Shown piece after piece: positions 22,889 through 33,204 of a stretch of DNA of 64,000 nucleotides (its first letter is position 1; every line of letters begins with the position of its first letter). The position numbers and the translations under genes were made by a program. The notes beneath the pieces were generated by a model. It was not told where the DNA came from, did no database searches, and saw only the letters and a list, made by a program, of their open reading frames with translations. The DNA comes from Treponema sp. (lineage in GTDB: Bacteria > Spirochaetota > Spirochaetia > Treponematales > Treponemataceae), in contig JAEDIW010000007.1 in the NCBI GenBank assembly GCA_016296655.1, forward strand, positions 1 through 64,000, in the 5' to 3' direction.

Positions 22889-25097
22889 AGGCAAAAGCGT
22901 CTGCTCTTGCCTGCATCAGAATGGAGCGGTCGCGGTGAATGTCTGCAATTCCCAAGGATAAATTTCCTGCTTGAAGGGTTCCGGTAAGTTCGCCGGGCCC
23001 TCTTAGTTTTAAATCAGCTTCTGCAAGTACAAAACCGTCTGTGCTTTCCCGAATAGCCTTCATTCGTGCGATGCCTGTTTCCGTAATTTTATGGCTATAG
23101 ATTAAAAAGCAATAGGACTGTTCCTGACCTCTGCCAACTCGACCGCGGAGCTGATGAAGTTGTGCCAGCCCGAAATGATCTGCCTGTTCAATAACCATGC
23201 ATGTTGCATTTGGAACGTCTACGCCAACTTCAATTACTGTGGTCGCAACAAGTACTTGAATTTTGCCTTCGCGGAAATCATTTAGAATTTTTATCTGGCT
23301 GTCTTCTTCAATTTTAGAATGAATCAATGCACATTTGAACTGCGGATAAACTTTCTCTGCCAGAAATTTGAAATTTTCTTCTGCTGCCTTTATGGAAGTT
23401 TGTGCTTTTTTTTCGGTGTTGCTGTCAGCAGAAAAATCTGAAAAATCTTCTTCTTGTTGGGGAGCTCCTGAAATTGCTGGATATACAAAGTATGCCTGTC
23501 TGCCTTTTTCCAGTTCTTTCTGGACGGCGGCATAGGCATTTTGTTCATGCCCTTCTCTTACAAGGTATGTAATCACGCTTTTGCGCCCCTGAGGCATTGT
23601 TTTTATTGTTGAAACATCGAGGTCTCCAAAAACTGTCAGGGCAAGTGTCTGCGGAATTGGGGTCGCGCTCATCATGAGCAGATGGGGTGAAACGTATTTT
23701 TTATTTGTCAGCTGCAGCCCTTTTCCTATGATTGCATTTCTTTGCATGACACCAAAACGGTGCTGTTCGTCGATTATCACAAGCTGCAAATCCTTATAGC
23801 AGACATTTGACGAAAAAAGCGCATGTGTTCCAATTAAAATGTCAATGTTTCCGTTTTGCAGTTCTTTTAGCAGCTGTCTGCGCGCTGGAGTTGATAAAGC
23901 TCCTGTTAGGAAAGCTATGCGCACGCCCAGAACTTCAAGACTGCGTGCTGCATTTTCTGCATGCTGACGAGCAAGCAGCTCAGTTGGTGCCATAACAGCA
24001 CATTGTCCGCCTAGGTCAACTGTCCGAAGGCATGCAAAAAAAGCTGTGAGCGTTTTTCCAGACCCTACATCGCCTTGCAGGAGCCTGCTCATTGTGTAGA
24101 CCGGCAAATCCTGTGAGTTTGCAGAAGTTTGAGAAGGTTCTTTTAGAAGGGCTGTCCGATCCTTAAAACCGTGATCTATGTCCATGTTTATCTGATAAAT
24201 TGCAGTTTTTTGACCTTCTGTAAGGGCGAATGGCAGCCGCTCCAACAATTGTGCCTGACGTGGTGAAAGAGACTGCCTGAATGTCTGTTCTGGTACCTCA
24301 GCATGAAAATTCTGGTCAGGGCTTTCTGAAAGTGCGGCTTCTGGCAGTTTATGCTTATGCTCCCAAATTCTTTTTGCCATTGAATACTGAAACTTAAACA
24401 ATTCTTCGTAAATCAGGGTGTTCCTTGCTTTTTCGACATCAGAATAAGTTTTGGGCTGATGAATCAACAGAATTGCGTCTTTTTTGGAAAGAAGGCCGCG
24501 CTGCTTCATGATAGATTCTGGAAGTTCGCTGTCAATTCCGCTGTAACATTGCTTTAGTGCAGAAGCAACTGCTTTCCGTACGATTTTTTGGCTTAATCCT
24601 TCTGTGAGCGGATAAACTGGAAGAACACCTGAATCTGGCAGAGGATTTTGCATGATTTCAGCGATAGATAAATTTTCAATGCCAGGCTCTGTTAGTTTTA
24701 TAGCATCAAAGCTGGAAGACTGGAGACTTCCGTATTTTATTGCAAAGGTTCCTGAAACTGCGATAAGTGAACCTACTGGATAAGTTTTTTCAAGAAATGG
24801 TCTGTTGAATGCAATCAGCTGGGCTTCTGCACTGCCATCGTTTATGAAAATTTTCAAGGTTTTCATACGGCCGTAGCCGAACCAGTCATGTGCGGTAACT
24901 TTTGCAACTGTATGGATTTTGGGATTTTGCCGGAACTGTGAAAGCTTTGTAATTTTTGTCCTGTCGTCATAATCTCTGGGGTAGAGCGTCAGCAGGTCGG
25001 CAATTGTAAATACGTTTAAGCTGGCAAAAAGTTTTGCTGTTGCCGGTCCTACTCCTGCCAAGCTTCCGACAGGAATGTGAATGTCTTCAAGTCTCAT
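22833..25097 (-). CDS. recG: ATP-dependent DNA helicase RecG
   Basis: 754 residues. An N-terminal wedge/OB domain (GVGPATAKLFASL, DDRTKI) is followed by the SF2 helicase motor: Walker A LLQGDVGSGKTLTAFFA, Ia APTELLARQH, DEQHRFGV (motif II, DEQH), SATPIPQTLAL (III) and VIEVGVDVPNATCMVIE / QLHQLRGRVGRG (V-VI). It remodels stalled replication forks and branch-migrates Holliday junctions. The 754-residue length exceeds E. coli RecG by about 60, partly from an acidic Ser/Glu-rich insert near 540-560 (QQEEDFSDFSADSNTEKK). It is third in a dnaE / yggT / recG minus-strand run, 25 nt after yggT and without a good ribosome site. Confidence 0.96.
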   Translation of the reverse strand: MRLEDIHIPVGSLAGVGPATAKLFASLNVFTIADLLTLYPRDYDDRTKITKLSQFRQNPKIHTVAKVTAHDWFGYGRMKTLKIFINDGSAEAQLIAFNRPFLEKTYPVGSLIAVSGTFAIKYGSLQSSSFDAIKLTEPGIENLSIAEIMQNPLPDSGVLPVYPLTEGLSQKIVRKAVASALKQCYSGIDSELPESIMKQRGLLSKKDAILLIHQPKTYSDVEKARNTLIYEELFKFQYSMAKRIWEHKHKLPEAALSESPDQNFHAEVPEQTFRQSLSPRQAQLLERLPFALTEGQKTAIYQINMDIDHGFKDRTALLKEPSQTSANSQDLPVYTMSRLLQGDVGSGKTLTAFFACLRTVDLGGQCAVMAPTELLARQHAENAARSLEVLGVRIAFLTGALSTPARRQLLKELQNGNIDILIGTHALFSSNVCYKDLQLVIIDEQHRFGVMQRNAIIGKGLQLTNKKYVSPHLLMMSATPIPQTLALTVFGDLDVSTIKTMPQGRKSVITYLVREGHEQNAYAAVQKELEKGRQAYFVYPAISGAPQQEEDFSDFSADSNTEKKAQTSIKAAEENFKFLAEKVYPQFKCALIHSKIEEDSQIKILNDFREGKIQVLVATTVIEVGVDVPNATCMVIEQADHFGLAQLHQLRGRVGRGQEQSYCFLIYSHKITETGIARMKAIRESTDGFVLAEADLKLRGPGELTGTLQAGNLSLGIADIHRDRSILMQARADAFAFMQRKLQDASSLQDAAFL

Positions 25098-25122
25098 TTA
25101 CAGAAAGTTTATCACGTTTTTC

Positions 25123-25707
25123 CTAAAATGGAAGGGCTGCGAACAAAGAGCAGATAATTGCTGTAAGATATTGCAGACCCACGCGGATAATGACGGTAAA
25201 AATTATTGAAACAATGAGAGCTGTCTGGAATTTTACAGGTCTGTTTCCAAGAATAGCTCCTGCAATTCTAAAAACAAACGGATTTATGGAATAATCTATT
25301 TGATTTAAAAATATGTTTCTGGAATCAGTATAAAAAAAAGTTGTAAAAAGTCTTAGAACCAGAAAAACAATCAGTATATTCAAGATTGAAGAAATTATCT
25401 TCCACAGGGTTGCTGTTGCCAGTACAAGAAATTGTCCGATTTTTATGTAATGACTGTTTGATAAAGATGTCACAATGCCTGAAAGAATCATGAGAACACC
25501 AAAAGCTACTACAGCTGAAAAATCTAGAGGCCCGATTCTAAGCGGAAGCCTGCGGAAAATATTCAGGAAAGGGTCGCATAAATCAGAAAGAATCTGACCG
25601 GCACGGCTGGCATTCAATTCCGGAATCCATGTAAAGATAATCCTCAAAAAGCAGAGAAATGAATAAATTGTAATGGCAGAATTAAGTAATTTAAAAAAAG
25701 CTGTCAT
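25123..25707 (-). CDS. YggT-family membrane protein
   Basis: 194 residues with two YggT-type units: each has a helix with TWIPEL or YSINPFVF-like half, and the first contains LCDPFLNIFRRLPLRIGPLDFS, the family's DP(F/Y)L..(F/I)R..P motif. About four transmembrane helices. GGAG before the ATG at 25707 decides the start over 25737. YggT proteins are linked to cell-division and envelope processes but lack a firm role. Lies between dnaE and recG. Confidence 0.85.
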   Translation of the reverse strand: MTAFFKLLNSAITIYSFLCFLRIIFTWIPELNASRAGQILSDLCDPFLNIFRRLPLRIGPLDFSAVVAFGVLMILSGIVTSLSNSHYIKIGQFLVLATATLWKIISSILNILIVFLVLRLFTTFFYTDSRNIFLNQIDYSINPFVFRIAGAILGNRPVKFQTALIVSIIFTVIIRVGLQYLTAIICSLFAALPF

Positions 25708-25781
25708 ATAAACTCCATGTAAAATCAAAAAATGCATTGCCTGTGTCTGACTGTCAGTCTGAACAACTCAAACTTTTAATT

Positions 25782-28700
25782 CTACGCAAGCCAGACATCT
25801 GCAATTCCGTTTTGGTCCTTTAGTTCCTGTATGAATCCTGGTGCAGAAGGAACTGAAAGCTGAGGATTTGCCTGAATAATATAAGGCCCATTCTCTGTGT
25901 CTATATGAAAATATACTGAACAATTGCCCGTTGCGCCAAATAAAAAATCACGTATATGCTCGATTTTTTCCTGAGAAAAATCCTGAAAATTCAGCTGAAT
26001 ATGAACTTCATGGATTGAGTGGGTTTTCAGACTTTCCAGATTTTCAAGACTGTCTACTAAAAATGAAGGTGTTCCCCGAGAACCGTCCAGCTTGCCTTTA
26101 AATCCGTAGATTTTACCTGAGTGAATTTGCGGGCGGAGAGTTGCCCAAATTGGGGGGAAGAAAGTAATGTCTATCATGCCTTTGAAATCCTGAAGTTTGC
26201 CAAAAGCCATGGAGTCACCTTTTTTTGTATTGATTGGTTTAAGCTCCACTAACATTCCGACAGCTGTGTATGTTTTTCCAAAATTTCGGCTTTGCCATGA
26301 ATTGATGCCTGCTGCGGCTTTCATGGCTTCGGCATCTTTGGCTTCCTGCTTAATATTGGATGAATTGACGGTTGCACATTCTGTAATGACTTTTCGGTAT
26401 TCGTCCAAAGGATGACCGGAAACATAGCAGCCGATAAGATCCTTTTCTTCATCCAGTATTTCCATTTTTGTTTTTTCAGGAGCCTGTTCAAATACAAAAG
26501 GAACGAATTCTTCTTCACTACTGTCACCGAAAAGGCTTCCCTGACCGTTTTCAGTTCCACGGCGCTTTGCTTCTACGTAGGCAACTGCGCGCTCCATATT
26601 TTGTGCTAAAGTTGTCCTGTCTTGTCCGAGCTTGTCAAATGCACCTGTTTTTATTAAAACTTCAATGGCCCTTTTGTTTACGACTTTCTGGTCAACACGT
26701 TCAACAAAATCCATAAAATCTTTGTACGGACCATTTTCTTTTCGTTCACGGACAATTTCTTTGGCTGCATTTTCACCCATTCCCTTGATGCCTTTAAAAC
26801 CAAATACAATGTGTCCATCTGCAACGTCAAAAATTTCATCGGAACGGTTTACATCTGGAGGATCAACTGGAATACCCATTTTTTTGGCTTCTTCAATATA
26901 GCCTGGCAGACCGTCTGTTGATGTAATTTCGTTCGTAAGGTTTGCTGCCATGAATTCTGCAGGATAATTTGCTTTTAGCCAGCCTGTACGGTAAGCCAGA
27001 ACAGAATAAGCGGCTGCGTGTGATTTGTTGAATCCGTAACCAGCAAAAGGAATCATTATTTCAAAAATTTCATCAGCATGCTCTTTTGTATAGCCTTGCT
27101 TTACGGCGCCATCTTCAAATTCCTTTTTTTTGCCCATCAAAACGTCGATTTTTTTCTTACCCATGGCACGGCGCAGCATATCTGCTCCACCAAGTGAAAA
27201 TCCTGCAATTTTCTGGGCTACCTGCATAACCTGTTCCTGATAAACCATAACTCCGTAGGTTTCTTTCAGAATGCCTTCAAGGCAGGGGTCAGGATAATGA
27301 ATTGTTTCAGGCTTCCACTTGCCTTCGATGTATTGAGGAATGTAATCCATAGGACCTGGCCTGTACAAAGCATTCAATGCAACTATTTCTTCAAGGCATC
27401 TAGGTTTTGCTTCGCGCAAAATTTTCTGCATTCCAGGAGATTCAAACTGGAATACTGCTGTGGAATCTCCCCTGCAGAACAGGTCAAAGGTTTTTTCATC
27501 TGTTTCGCTGACATTTGCACAAACAAAATCCGGTTCATCCGGGGATGCTTTGTGCTTGTTAATGATTGTTTCTGCATAGCGGATTAAAGAAAGTGTTTTT
27601 AATCCAAGATAGTCAAATTTTACAAGTCCGCATGGTTCAATAATGTCCATTGTGTATTGAACGCCGACTTCGCCAGTTTTTGCATCTTTGAATACAGGAG
27701 CCCAGTCTGGCAGCTGTGTAAGTCCGATTACCATGCCAGATGCATGCAGACCTGTGTTTCTGTTCAAGCCTTCAAGTTTTTTGCAGAGTTTCATCCAGCG
27801 GTCAAAAGTCGGCTTGTCGAGGCCGATTGTAGAAACTGGATCTTCTGCTACGGGAATGAGCTGGCCTCCATCTGGCATTTTTTCTGTAGGTGCGCTGAAA
27901 GCATCTTTGAATTTTGCCTTTGGACTGGCTGGAATGCATTTTTTTACTTTTTCTACGATTGACAGTGGAATTCCAAGAACTCTGGCAACATCGGCAAGGC
28001 AGTTTTTTGGTTTGAGTGTACCGAATGTTACGATATGTCCTACCTGCGGGTCGCCGTAAAGGTCACGGGTATGCTGGATGATGTCCTGTCGATAATCGAA
28101 GTCCATATCAACGTCAAAATCCGGCATGGAAACGCGTTCAGGGTTTAGAAATCTTTCAAAAATCAGTTTGTAACGGAAAGGATCAATATCCGTAATTCCC
28201 ATGCAGTAGGCAACAAGGCTTCCTGCACCAGAACCTCGTCCAGGACCTATAGGAATGTATGGCTTAGGTCTGTTGTTTACGTTATCCCATGTTGATTTTG
28301 ACCAGTTGATGAATTCCCATACAATCAAAAAGTAGCCGGAAAAACCCATGCTGAAAATAATGCCAATTTCATATTCACAACGTTCACGAATTTCAGGGGT
28401 TATTTCCTTGTAACGTTTTTTCAGGCCTTCTTCAACAATGTAGCGGACATAATCATCCTGATTTTTTGCATAATCATCTCCATGTGTCTGGAATTCTTTA
28501 GGCAGTTCAAAACGTGGAAGACAGCCTTTCAGTTCCTGGGTTTTATACTGATGAATTGTCAGATTGCACATATTTGCAATTTTCAGGGTATTTTCGTAGG
28601 CTTCCGGGATTTCAGGGAAAAGTTCTCTCATTTCCTGTTCTGTTTTAAAATACCATTCAGTTCGGCCTTCTCCCATGGATTCATGAGGCTCGTCAAGTAG

Positions 28701-29438
28701 TTTTTTAAAGCTGATGCACCGCAATGCGTCCTGGGCTTCGGCATCTTCTTTGTTCAGATAGTGAATGTCGTTTGTTACAACCATTGGAACGTCAAGTTTG
28801 CGTGCAAGTTCAATCAGTTTTGGATTTACCTGCCTTTGAATTTCAAGACCATGATTTTGCAGTTCAATATAGTAATGGTCAGGTCCGAAAAGTTCTTTAT
28901 ATCGCTTTATGGTTGCTTCTGCGTCATCAAGTTTTCCTGCAGCAATTGCCTGTGGAACTTCTCCTGCAACGCAGGCAGAAAGGCAGATTAGACCTTCATG
29001 ATATTGCTTCAAGAGTTCAAAATCTATGCGAGGCTTGCCGTAATAAAGCGAACCTTCATCTGTAAATGCCCGTGAGCAAAGCCAGCTCATGTTTTTATAG
29101 CCGGTTTCATTTTCGCAAAGTAAGATTAAATGGTAATTATGTTTGCCATAGCGGGTATTTTCTTTTTTTGTATGGTCTTCTGTGCAGTAAAATTCGCAGC
29201 CTACAATTGGATTTATTCCGTTTGCATGGCATATATGTTCAAAATTCAAAACTCCGAACATATTTCCATGGTCTGTAAGGGCCAATGCAGGCATGCGGAG
29301 TTCTTTTGCACGGGCAATAAGGGAATCAAGCTTTACAGCTCCATCCAAAAGCGAATAGTCAGAATGAACATGTAAATGAACGAATTTGCTTTCCGGAGTT
29401 CCTTCCGGGGCATCTGGAAAAACGTGAATGTCTGCCAT
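25782..29438 (-). CDS. dnaE: DNA polymerase III alpha subunit
   Basis: 1218 residues, the replicative polymerase catalytic subunit. PHP domain at the start (FVHLHVHSDYSLLDGAVK, ALTDHGNMFG); palm with PDFDVDMDFDYR near 435 holding catalytic Asp residues; GPGRGSGAGSLVAY; finger and thumb regions with NRNTGLHASGMVIG and GYGFNKSHAAAYSVLAYRTGWLK (split); C-terminal OB fold near 1060. It is the first of a minus-strand run with yggT and recG. A TAGAAT -10 box ends 6 nt before the ATG with no Shine-Dalgarno, so the message seems leaderless. Confidence 0.98.
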   Translation of the reverse strand: MADIHVFPDAPEGTPESKFVHLHVHSDYSLLDGAVKLDSLIARAKELRMPALALTDHGNMFGVLNFEHICHANGINPIVGCEFYCTEDHTKKENTRYGKHNYHLILLCENETGYKNMSWLCSRAFTDEGSLYYGKPRIDFELLKQYHEGLICLSACVAGEVPQAIAAGKLDDAEATIKRYKELFGPDHYYIELQNHGLEIQRQVNPKLIELARKLDVPMVVTNDIHYLNKEDAEAQDALRCISFKKLLDEPHESMGEGRTEWYFKTEQEMRELFPEIPEAYENTLKIANMCNLTIHQYKTQELKGCLPRFELPKEFQTHGDDYAKNQDDYVRYIVEEGLKKRYKEITPEIRERCEYEIGIIFSMGFSGYFLIVWEFINWSKSTWDNVNNRPKPYIPIGPGRGSGAGSLVAYCMGITDIDPFRYKLIFERFLNPERVSMPDFDVDMDFDYRQDIIQHTRDLYGDPQVGHIVTFGTLKPKNCLADVARVLGIPLSIVEKVKKCIPASPKAKFKDAFSAPTEKMPDGGQLIPVAEDPVSTIGLDKPTFDRWMKLCKKLEGLNRNTGLHASGMVIGLTQLPDWAPVFKDAKTGEVGVQYTMDIIEPCGLVKFDYLGLKTLSLIRYAETIINKHKASPDEPDFVCANVSETDEKTFDLFCRGDSTAVFQFESPGMQKILREAKPRCLEEIVALNALYRPGPMDYIPQYIEGKWKPETIHYPDPCLEGILKETYGVMVYQEQVMQVAQKIAGFSLGGADMLRRAMGKKKIDVLMGKKKEFEDGAVKQGYTKEHADEIFEIMIPFAGYGFNKSHAAAYSVLAYRTGWLKANYPAEFMAANLTNEITSTDGLPGYIEEAKKMGIPVDPPDVNRSDEIFDVADGHIVFGFKGIKGMGENAAKEIVRERKENGPYKDFMDFVERVDQKVVNKRAIEVLIKTGAFDKLGQDRTTLAQNMERAVAYVEAKRRGTENGQGSLFGDSSEEEFVPFVFEQAPEKTKMEILDEEKDLIGCYVSGHPLDEYRKVITECATVNSSNIKQEAKDAEAMKAAAGINSWQSRNFGKTYTAVGMLVELKPINTKKGDSMAFGKLQDFKGMIDITFFPPIWATLRPQIHSGKIYGFKGKLDGSRGTPSFLVDSLENLESLKTHSIHEVHIQLNFQDFSQEKIEHIRDFLFGATGNCSVYFHIDTENGPYIIQANPQLSVPSAPGFIQELKDQNGIADVWLA

Positions 29439-29444
29439 GTGCGT

Positions 29445-29472
29445 ATTCTATAGGCTTTTTTTTGTTTTGCAA
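29445..29472 (-). promoter_or_regulatory. dnaE promoter; probable leaderless start
   Basis: Minus-strand TTGCAA (29467-29472), 16-nt spacer, TAGAAT (29445-29450), then six bases and the ATG at 29438. The intervening ACGCAC has no ribosome-site character. Confidence 0.6.
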
Positions 29473-29532
29473 AGCGTTTCAAAAAAAACTGAAAAAAAAT
29501 CGAATGAAAGTGAAAAAAAACAAAAAAAAGGT

Positions 29533-29538
29533 TATAAT
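29533..29538 (+). promoter_or_regulatory. Possible -10 box for the GGDEF-EAL gene
   Basis: A perfect TATAAT with only a weak GTGAAA at -35 distance. The 29450-29680 gap otherwise holds A-rich tracts and no gene. Confidence 0.45.
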
Positions 29539-29681
29539 GTGAAATGTTGGAGTTATCTTTTATGACTGGAACAGCTGTATTTTTTCAGGATTTTTAAAGA
29601 TGCTGCATATTTAACCTGCATTTTCGCAAAAACTATTTGAAAATTAAAAAAAGTTCATGGAGGAATCGTTTTTCAGCTTGT

Positions 29682-31955
29682 ATGAAAAGGTTAAATTTTA
29701 CAAAAAAAATTCATGAAATTTTCCTCATCAAAAAAAGTGTAAGGCATAAGGTAAAAATACTGATGGTCGTGTTTCTCATTTTTCTTATTGCCTGTGAATG
29801 TTTTGTCTGTTTCTTTACTTTATGGAAAAATGCTGAAAAACTTTATATAGACATTGCAAAGGAGCTGGTAACCTCTTATTCAAAAAATATTTCTACGCTG
29901 ATTTCCAGGTTCAACGCAGATTTGATGGTTTTTTCCAGCAATGCAGAAGGTGATAATCGTCAGGAAATTCTGAATTCCTTGAAAGACCTGCAGCCTTTAC
30001 TTGAAAAGGACATACTTAATGTTTTTTATGGCGATGAAACAGGCTATGCATATTATTCGTATAAATCTCCTGTAAAAATAGATAAAACCAGATATTTCCA
30101 TGAAATGATTCATAACGGCAGGGAATATTTTATTGATGGCCCTGAAATTTCAAACATCGAAGGAATTCCTGTTTTTCATATTGCAAAGTCCATACGCACT
30201 CAAGATGGAAAAAGCAATGGATTTTTTTCTTTTGCAATTCCTTTAAGGACGATTGAAGCAAATATTTCTGAAACAAAAATTTTAAAACGAAGTAATGTTT
30301 TTATCACGGACACAAGTTGTGAATTTATTTTGCGACCGCGTTCTTCGTTTATTTTGCGTTCCTATGAAAAAGGAATGCCCGATGGCAGTGAAATTGATTC
30401 TCTTTTAGAAATAATGAAATCTCAATTCAATGGAACTATGCGCATAACAGGCCAAGACGGTAAATCTTACATTATAGTTTTTTCACCGATAAAGGAAACT
30501 CCATGGATAATTGCTGCAGCAATTCCGCAGACTGAAATTCTTTCGGCTTTTTCTTCTGTCGGTTATAAGATGCTTTCTGTTCTGGTTCTTTCAACCTTGG
30601 TTTTAATTTGTTTTTTTACCGGCTCTGTAATTATTCTGATTTTCAAGCGGATTTACAAATTCCGAAGGGAAGATGAGGTTGCTGACGAACTTACAGGTTT
30701 GTGGACTTTAAAGCGCTTTGAAAGGGAAATTCAGGAAATTCTTGATGCAGATGGCTTCAGAAATTACATGATGGTAAGCTTTGACATTCAGGGGCTGAAG
30801 TTTATAAACAGGACCTACAGCGAACATGTTGGAGATGATATGCTGATTATTTTCAGCCAGAATCTTTCTTCATTTGCAAAGCTCCATAAAGGCTACTGTG
30901 CACGTGGTTATGCAGACCATTTTTATCTGTTTTTCCCATTTGAAGATGTTCATACTGCCATTACAGAATTTTATGAAAGATTCTATGCAAAAAAGAATTT
31001 GCCGGCAAGGGAAATTGTTCCTGTACTGATAAAAAGTGGAATTGCTTTTACGGGCAAAGATTTTGGTTTTGATTCTGTAAATGGACTTTTGGAAAAGGCT
31101 GCTTACGCTCGGCGTGAGATAAAGGAAAATTATGAAAAAGAATACAGAATTTTTGATGAATCGTTGAACCGCAAAATAATAAAAGAAAAGAAGATAGAAT
31201 CCTGCATTAGAAGCGGTTTTGCGAATAATGAATTTTGTGTTGTTTATCAGCCGAAAATTTCGCTTACAACAGAAAAAGTTGTTGGTGCAGAAGCTCTGGT
31301 TCGCTGGAACAGTGAAAAAATCGGCAAGGTTCTGCCTGACGAGTTTATTCCGATTTTTGAACGCAACGGTTCAATTGCAAGCCTTGATTTTTTTGTTTAT
31401 GAGGAAGTTTTCAAGTTTCTGCATGACAGTATTGAAAAAAATCTTCCGGTTGTACCAATTTCGGTTAATATGTCGCGTTTTCATGCCAATTCAGTTGATT
31501 TTGTTGAAAAGTTTGATCAGTTGATAAAAAAATATGAAATTCCTTCCAATTTGATTGAAGTTGAAATCCTTGAACGCTCAGTTTCAAATGGAACTTCCAG
31601 TTTGCGAAGTATTATTGACGGTTTGCATGAGCGTGGATTTAAAGTTTCCATGGATGATTTTGGTGTAGGCGAGTCTTCTTTGACAATGCTTGATACAATC
31701 CCTGTTGACACTCTAAAAATAGACAAGAATTTTCTGCGTGAAGAAAATGACTGGGAGCGTACCAAGCGAATCATCGTGAAAATTGTTGAACTTGCCAAAG
31801 ATTTGAAAAAATCTGTTGTCTGCGAAGGTGTTGAAAACAAGGCTCAGGTTGAATTTTTGAATTCGATAAACTGCGATGTTGCTCAAGGATTTTTTTATTC
31901 CAAGCCACTTAATCCAAAAGAATTTTCGGAATTTTTAACAGAAAAAGGCTGTTAG
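29682..31955 (+). CDS. Membrane sensor with degenerate GGDEF and intact EAL (c-di-GMP phosphodiesterase)
   Basis: About 757 residues. TM1 (VKILMVVFLIFLIACECF), a periplasmic Cache-like sensor of about 250 residues, TM2 (MLSVLVLSTLVLICFFTGSV), then GGDEF and EAL domains. The GGDEF begins DELTGLWTLKRFEREI, but the active loop reads RGYADHF instead of GGDEF, so cyclase activity is unlikely and a GTP-sensing role possible. The EAL domain keeps EALVRW, NMSRF, EILERS, MDDFGVGESS, LKIDKNFL and CEGVEN, so c-di-GMP hydrolysis is expected. The start is uncertain: ATG 29682 or TTG 29637; GGAGG at about 29659 is poorly placed for both. Confidence 0.92.
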   Translation: MKRLNFTKKIHEIFLIKKSVRHKVKILMVVFLIFLIACECFVCFFTLWKNAEKLYIDIAKELVTSYSKNISTLISRFNADLMVFSSNAEGDNRQEILNSLKDLQPLLEKDILNVFYGDETGYAYYSYKSPVKIDKTRYFHEMIHNGREYFIDGPEISNIEGIPVFHIAKSIRTQDGKSNGFFSFAIPLRTIEANISETKILKRSNVFITDTSCEFILRPRSSFILRSYEKGMPDGSEIDSLLEIMKSQFNGTMRITGQDGKSYIIVFSPIKETPWIIAAAIPQTEILSAFSSVGYKMLSVLVLSTLVLICFFTGSVIILIFKRIYKFRREDEVADELTGLWTLKRFEREIQEILDADGFRNYMMVSFDIQGLKFINRTYSEHVGDDMLIIFSQNLSSFAKLHKGYCARGYADHFYLFFPFEDVHTAITEFYERFYAKKNLPAREIVPVLIKSGIAFTGKDFGFDSVNGLLEKAAYARREIKENYEKEYRIFDESLNRKIIKEKKIESCIRSGFANNEFCVVYQPKISLTTEKVVGAEALVRWNSEKIGKVLPDEFIPIFERNGSIASLDFFVYEEVFKFLHDSIEKNLPVVPISVNMSRFHANSVDFVEKFDQLIKKYEIPSNLIEVEILERSVSNGTSSLRSIIDGLHERGFKVSMDDFGVGESSLTMLDTIPVDTLKIDKNFLREENDWERTKRIIVKIVELAKDLKKSVVCEGVENKAQVEFLNSINCDVAQGFFYSKPLNPKEFSEFLTEKGC

Positions 31956-31970
31956 ACCGATATAAAAACT

Positions 31971-33065
31971 ATGAATGAATATTCAAAAAAATACTCTGCT
32001 GCTCTGATTGGGCTGGGGCGCATAGGGTTTTCACTTGGTTTTGACAGAAAGCGGGAACAGCCTGCATCTCATACAATGGCCTTAAAAAACTGTAGAAGAA
32101 TTCGGCTTGTTGCAGGGTGCGATACAGACAGCTGCAGGCGTTCTGAATGGAATAAATTCGTAAAAAACGCTGCCGTCTATTCCAGTGCAGTAAAAATGCT
32201 CTCGGAAACAAAGCCTGATATTGTTTCTGTTGCCGTAAATGAAAGTTCTCATTTGGAATGTGCTCTTGGGGCAATTCAGGCAAAGCCCCGGCTGGTAATT
32301 CTTGAAAAGCCAGTTGCACTTACGGTTGCAGACGGTCTGAAAATTGCAGAAGCATCAGAAAATTATAAAGTACCTGTCATGATAAATCATGAACGGCGTT
32401 TCGCAGCAGATTATAAAATAGCCCGAACCAGCCTTTCTTCAATTGGTGAGATTCAAAAAATAGATGCCTCCCTGTACTCAGGACTGCGGGTATATTCTGA
32501 AGAAGATGAAAAAAGCGGAGCTTACAGTCTTTTACATGACGGAACCCATTTGTTCGATATTGTTCTGTTTTTTCTGGAAGCATTGACGGATTCTGAAAAG
32601 GTTGAAAAAGTTTCTGGTTGTGAAACATTTCCATGCCTCTTAAAAAATCCTGAAATTACAGGTCTGTATGTTGATTCTTCTGACAAAAAAGTTGTGCGTA
32701 GTCTAAGCATTCACTATACAACAGACAAATGCCCTGATGTGAATTTTTTTATTTCCGGAAGAAGCAAATTTTTTGGTTTTGAAATTGAAATAACAGGAAC
32801 ATCAGGAAGAATTTGTATAGGTAATGGATTTTTTAAAATTTACCAGCGCAGACAGTCCAGGCTTTATTCTGGCTTTTATTCACTTGCCAGAGATAAAAAT
32901 GTGAAAATTCCTGGAAAAACTGGCTATTTTGCAAATATGGTTCAGAATGCAGTGGATTTTCTGGATGGCAAAGAGCCACTTGGTTCAACTTTGGAAAATG
33001 GAATGAACGTTCTCAAATTTATTGAAGAAATCACTCTTATGCTGAAAAAAGAAATTGCCAGATAG
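31971..33065 (+). CDS. Gfo/Idh/MocA-family oxidoreductase
   Basis: 364 residues. The Rossmann start ALIGLGRIGFSLG, SVAVNESSHLECALGAIQAK and the substrate-domain signature VILEKPVALTVADGLKI (EKP near 112) place it in this NAD(P)-dependent family acting on sugars, inositols or aminosugars; INHERRF is the region holding the conserved (H/K)xxRF after the EKP motif. It starts 15 nt after the EAL gene without a ribosome site, perhaps read through from it. Substrate unknown; a CDP-sugar or uronate role is a guess. A strong terminator follows. Confidence 0.88.
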   Translation: MNEYSKKYSAALIGLGRIGFSLGFDRKREQPASHTMALKNCRRIRLVAGCDTDSCRRSEWNKFVKNAAVYSSAVKMLSETKPDIVSVAVNESSHLECALGAIQAKPRLVILEKPVALTVADGLKIAEASENYKVPVMINHERRFAADYKIARTSLSSIGEIQKIDASLYSGLRVYSEEDEKSGAYSLLHDGTHLFDIVLFFLEALTDSEKVEKVSGCETFPCLLKNPEITGLYVDSSDKKVVRSLSIHYTTDKCPDVNFFISGRSKFFGFEIEITGTSGRICIGNGFFKIYQRRQSRLYSGFYSLARDKNVKIPGKTGYFANMVQNAVDFLDGKEPLGSTLENGMNVLKFIEEITLMLKKEIAR

Positions 33066-33121
33066 CTTTGCCAGAAAGATGAAAATTCAGCTTTGTATGT
33101 TCTGAAAAGTTTCCAAAAGGG

Positions 33122-33172
33122 CAAAAAAAACCGCTCAAAATGAAGTTCACTTCAAAACGAGCGGTTTTTTTG
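33122..33172. terminator. Bidirectional terminator
   Basis: Long hairpin with arms AAAACCGCTC and GAGCGGTTTT and an inner TGAAGT/ACTTCA stem, flanked by A- and T-runs; separates the convergent oxidoreductase and reductase genes. Confidence 0.9.
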
Positions 33173-33204
33173 CAAGTGCTGATAAATCAGCTTACATTGT
33201 CAGT

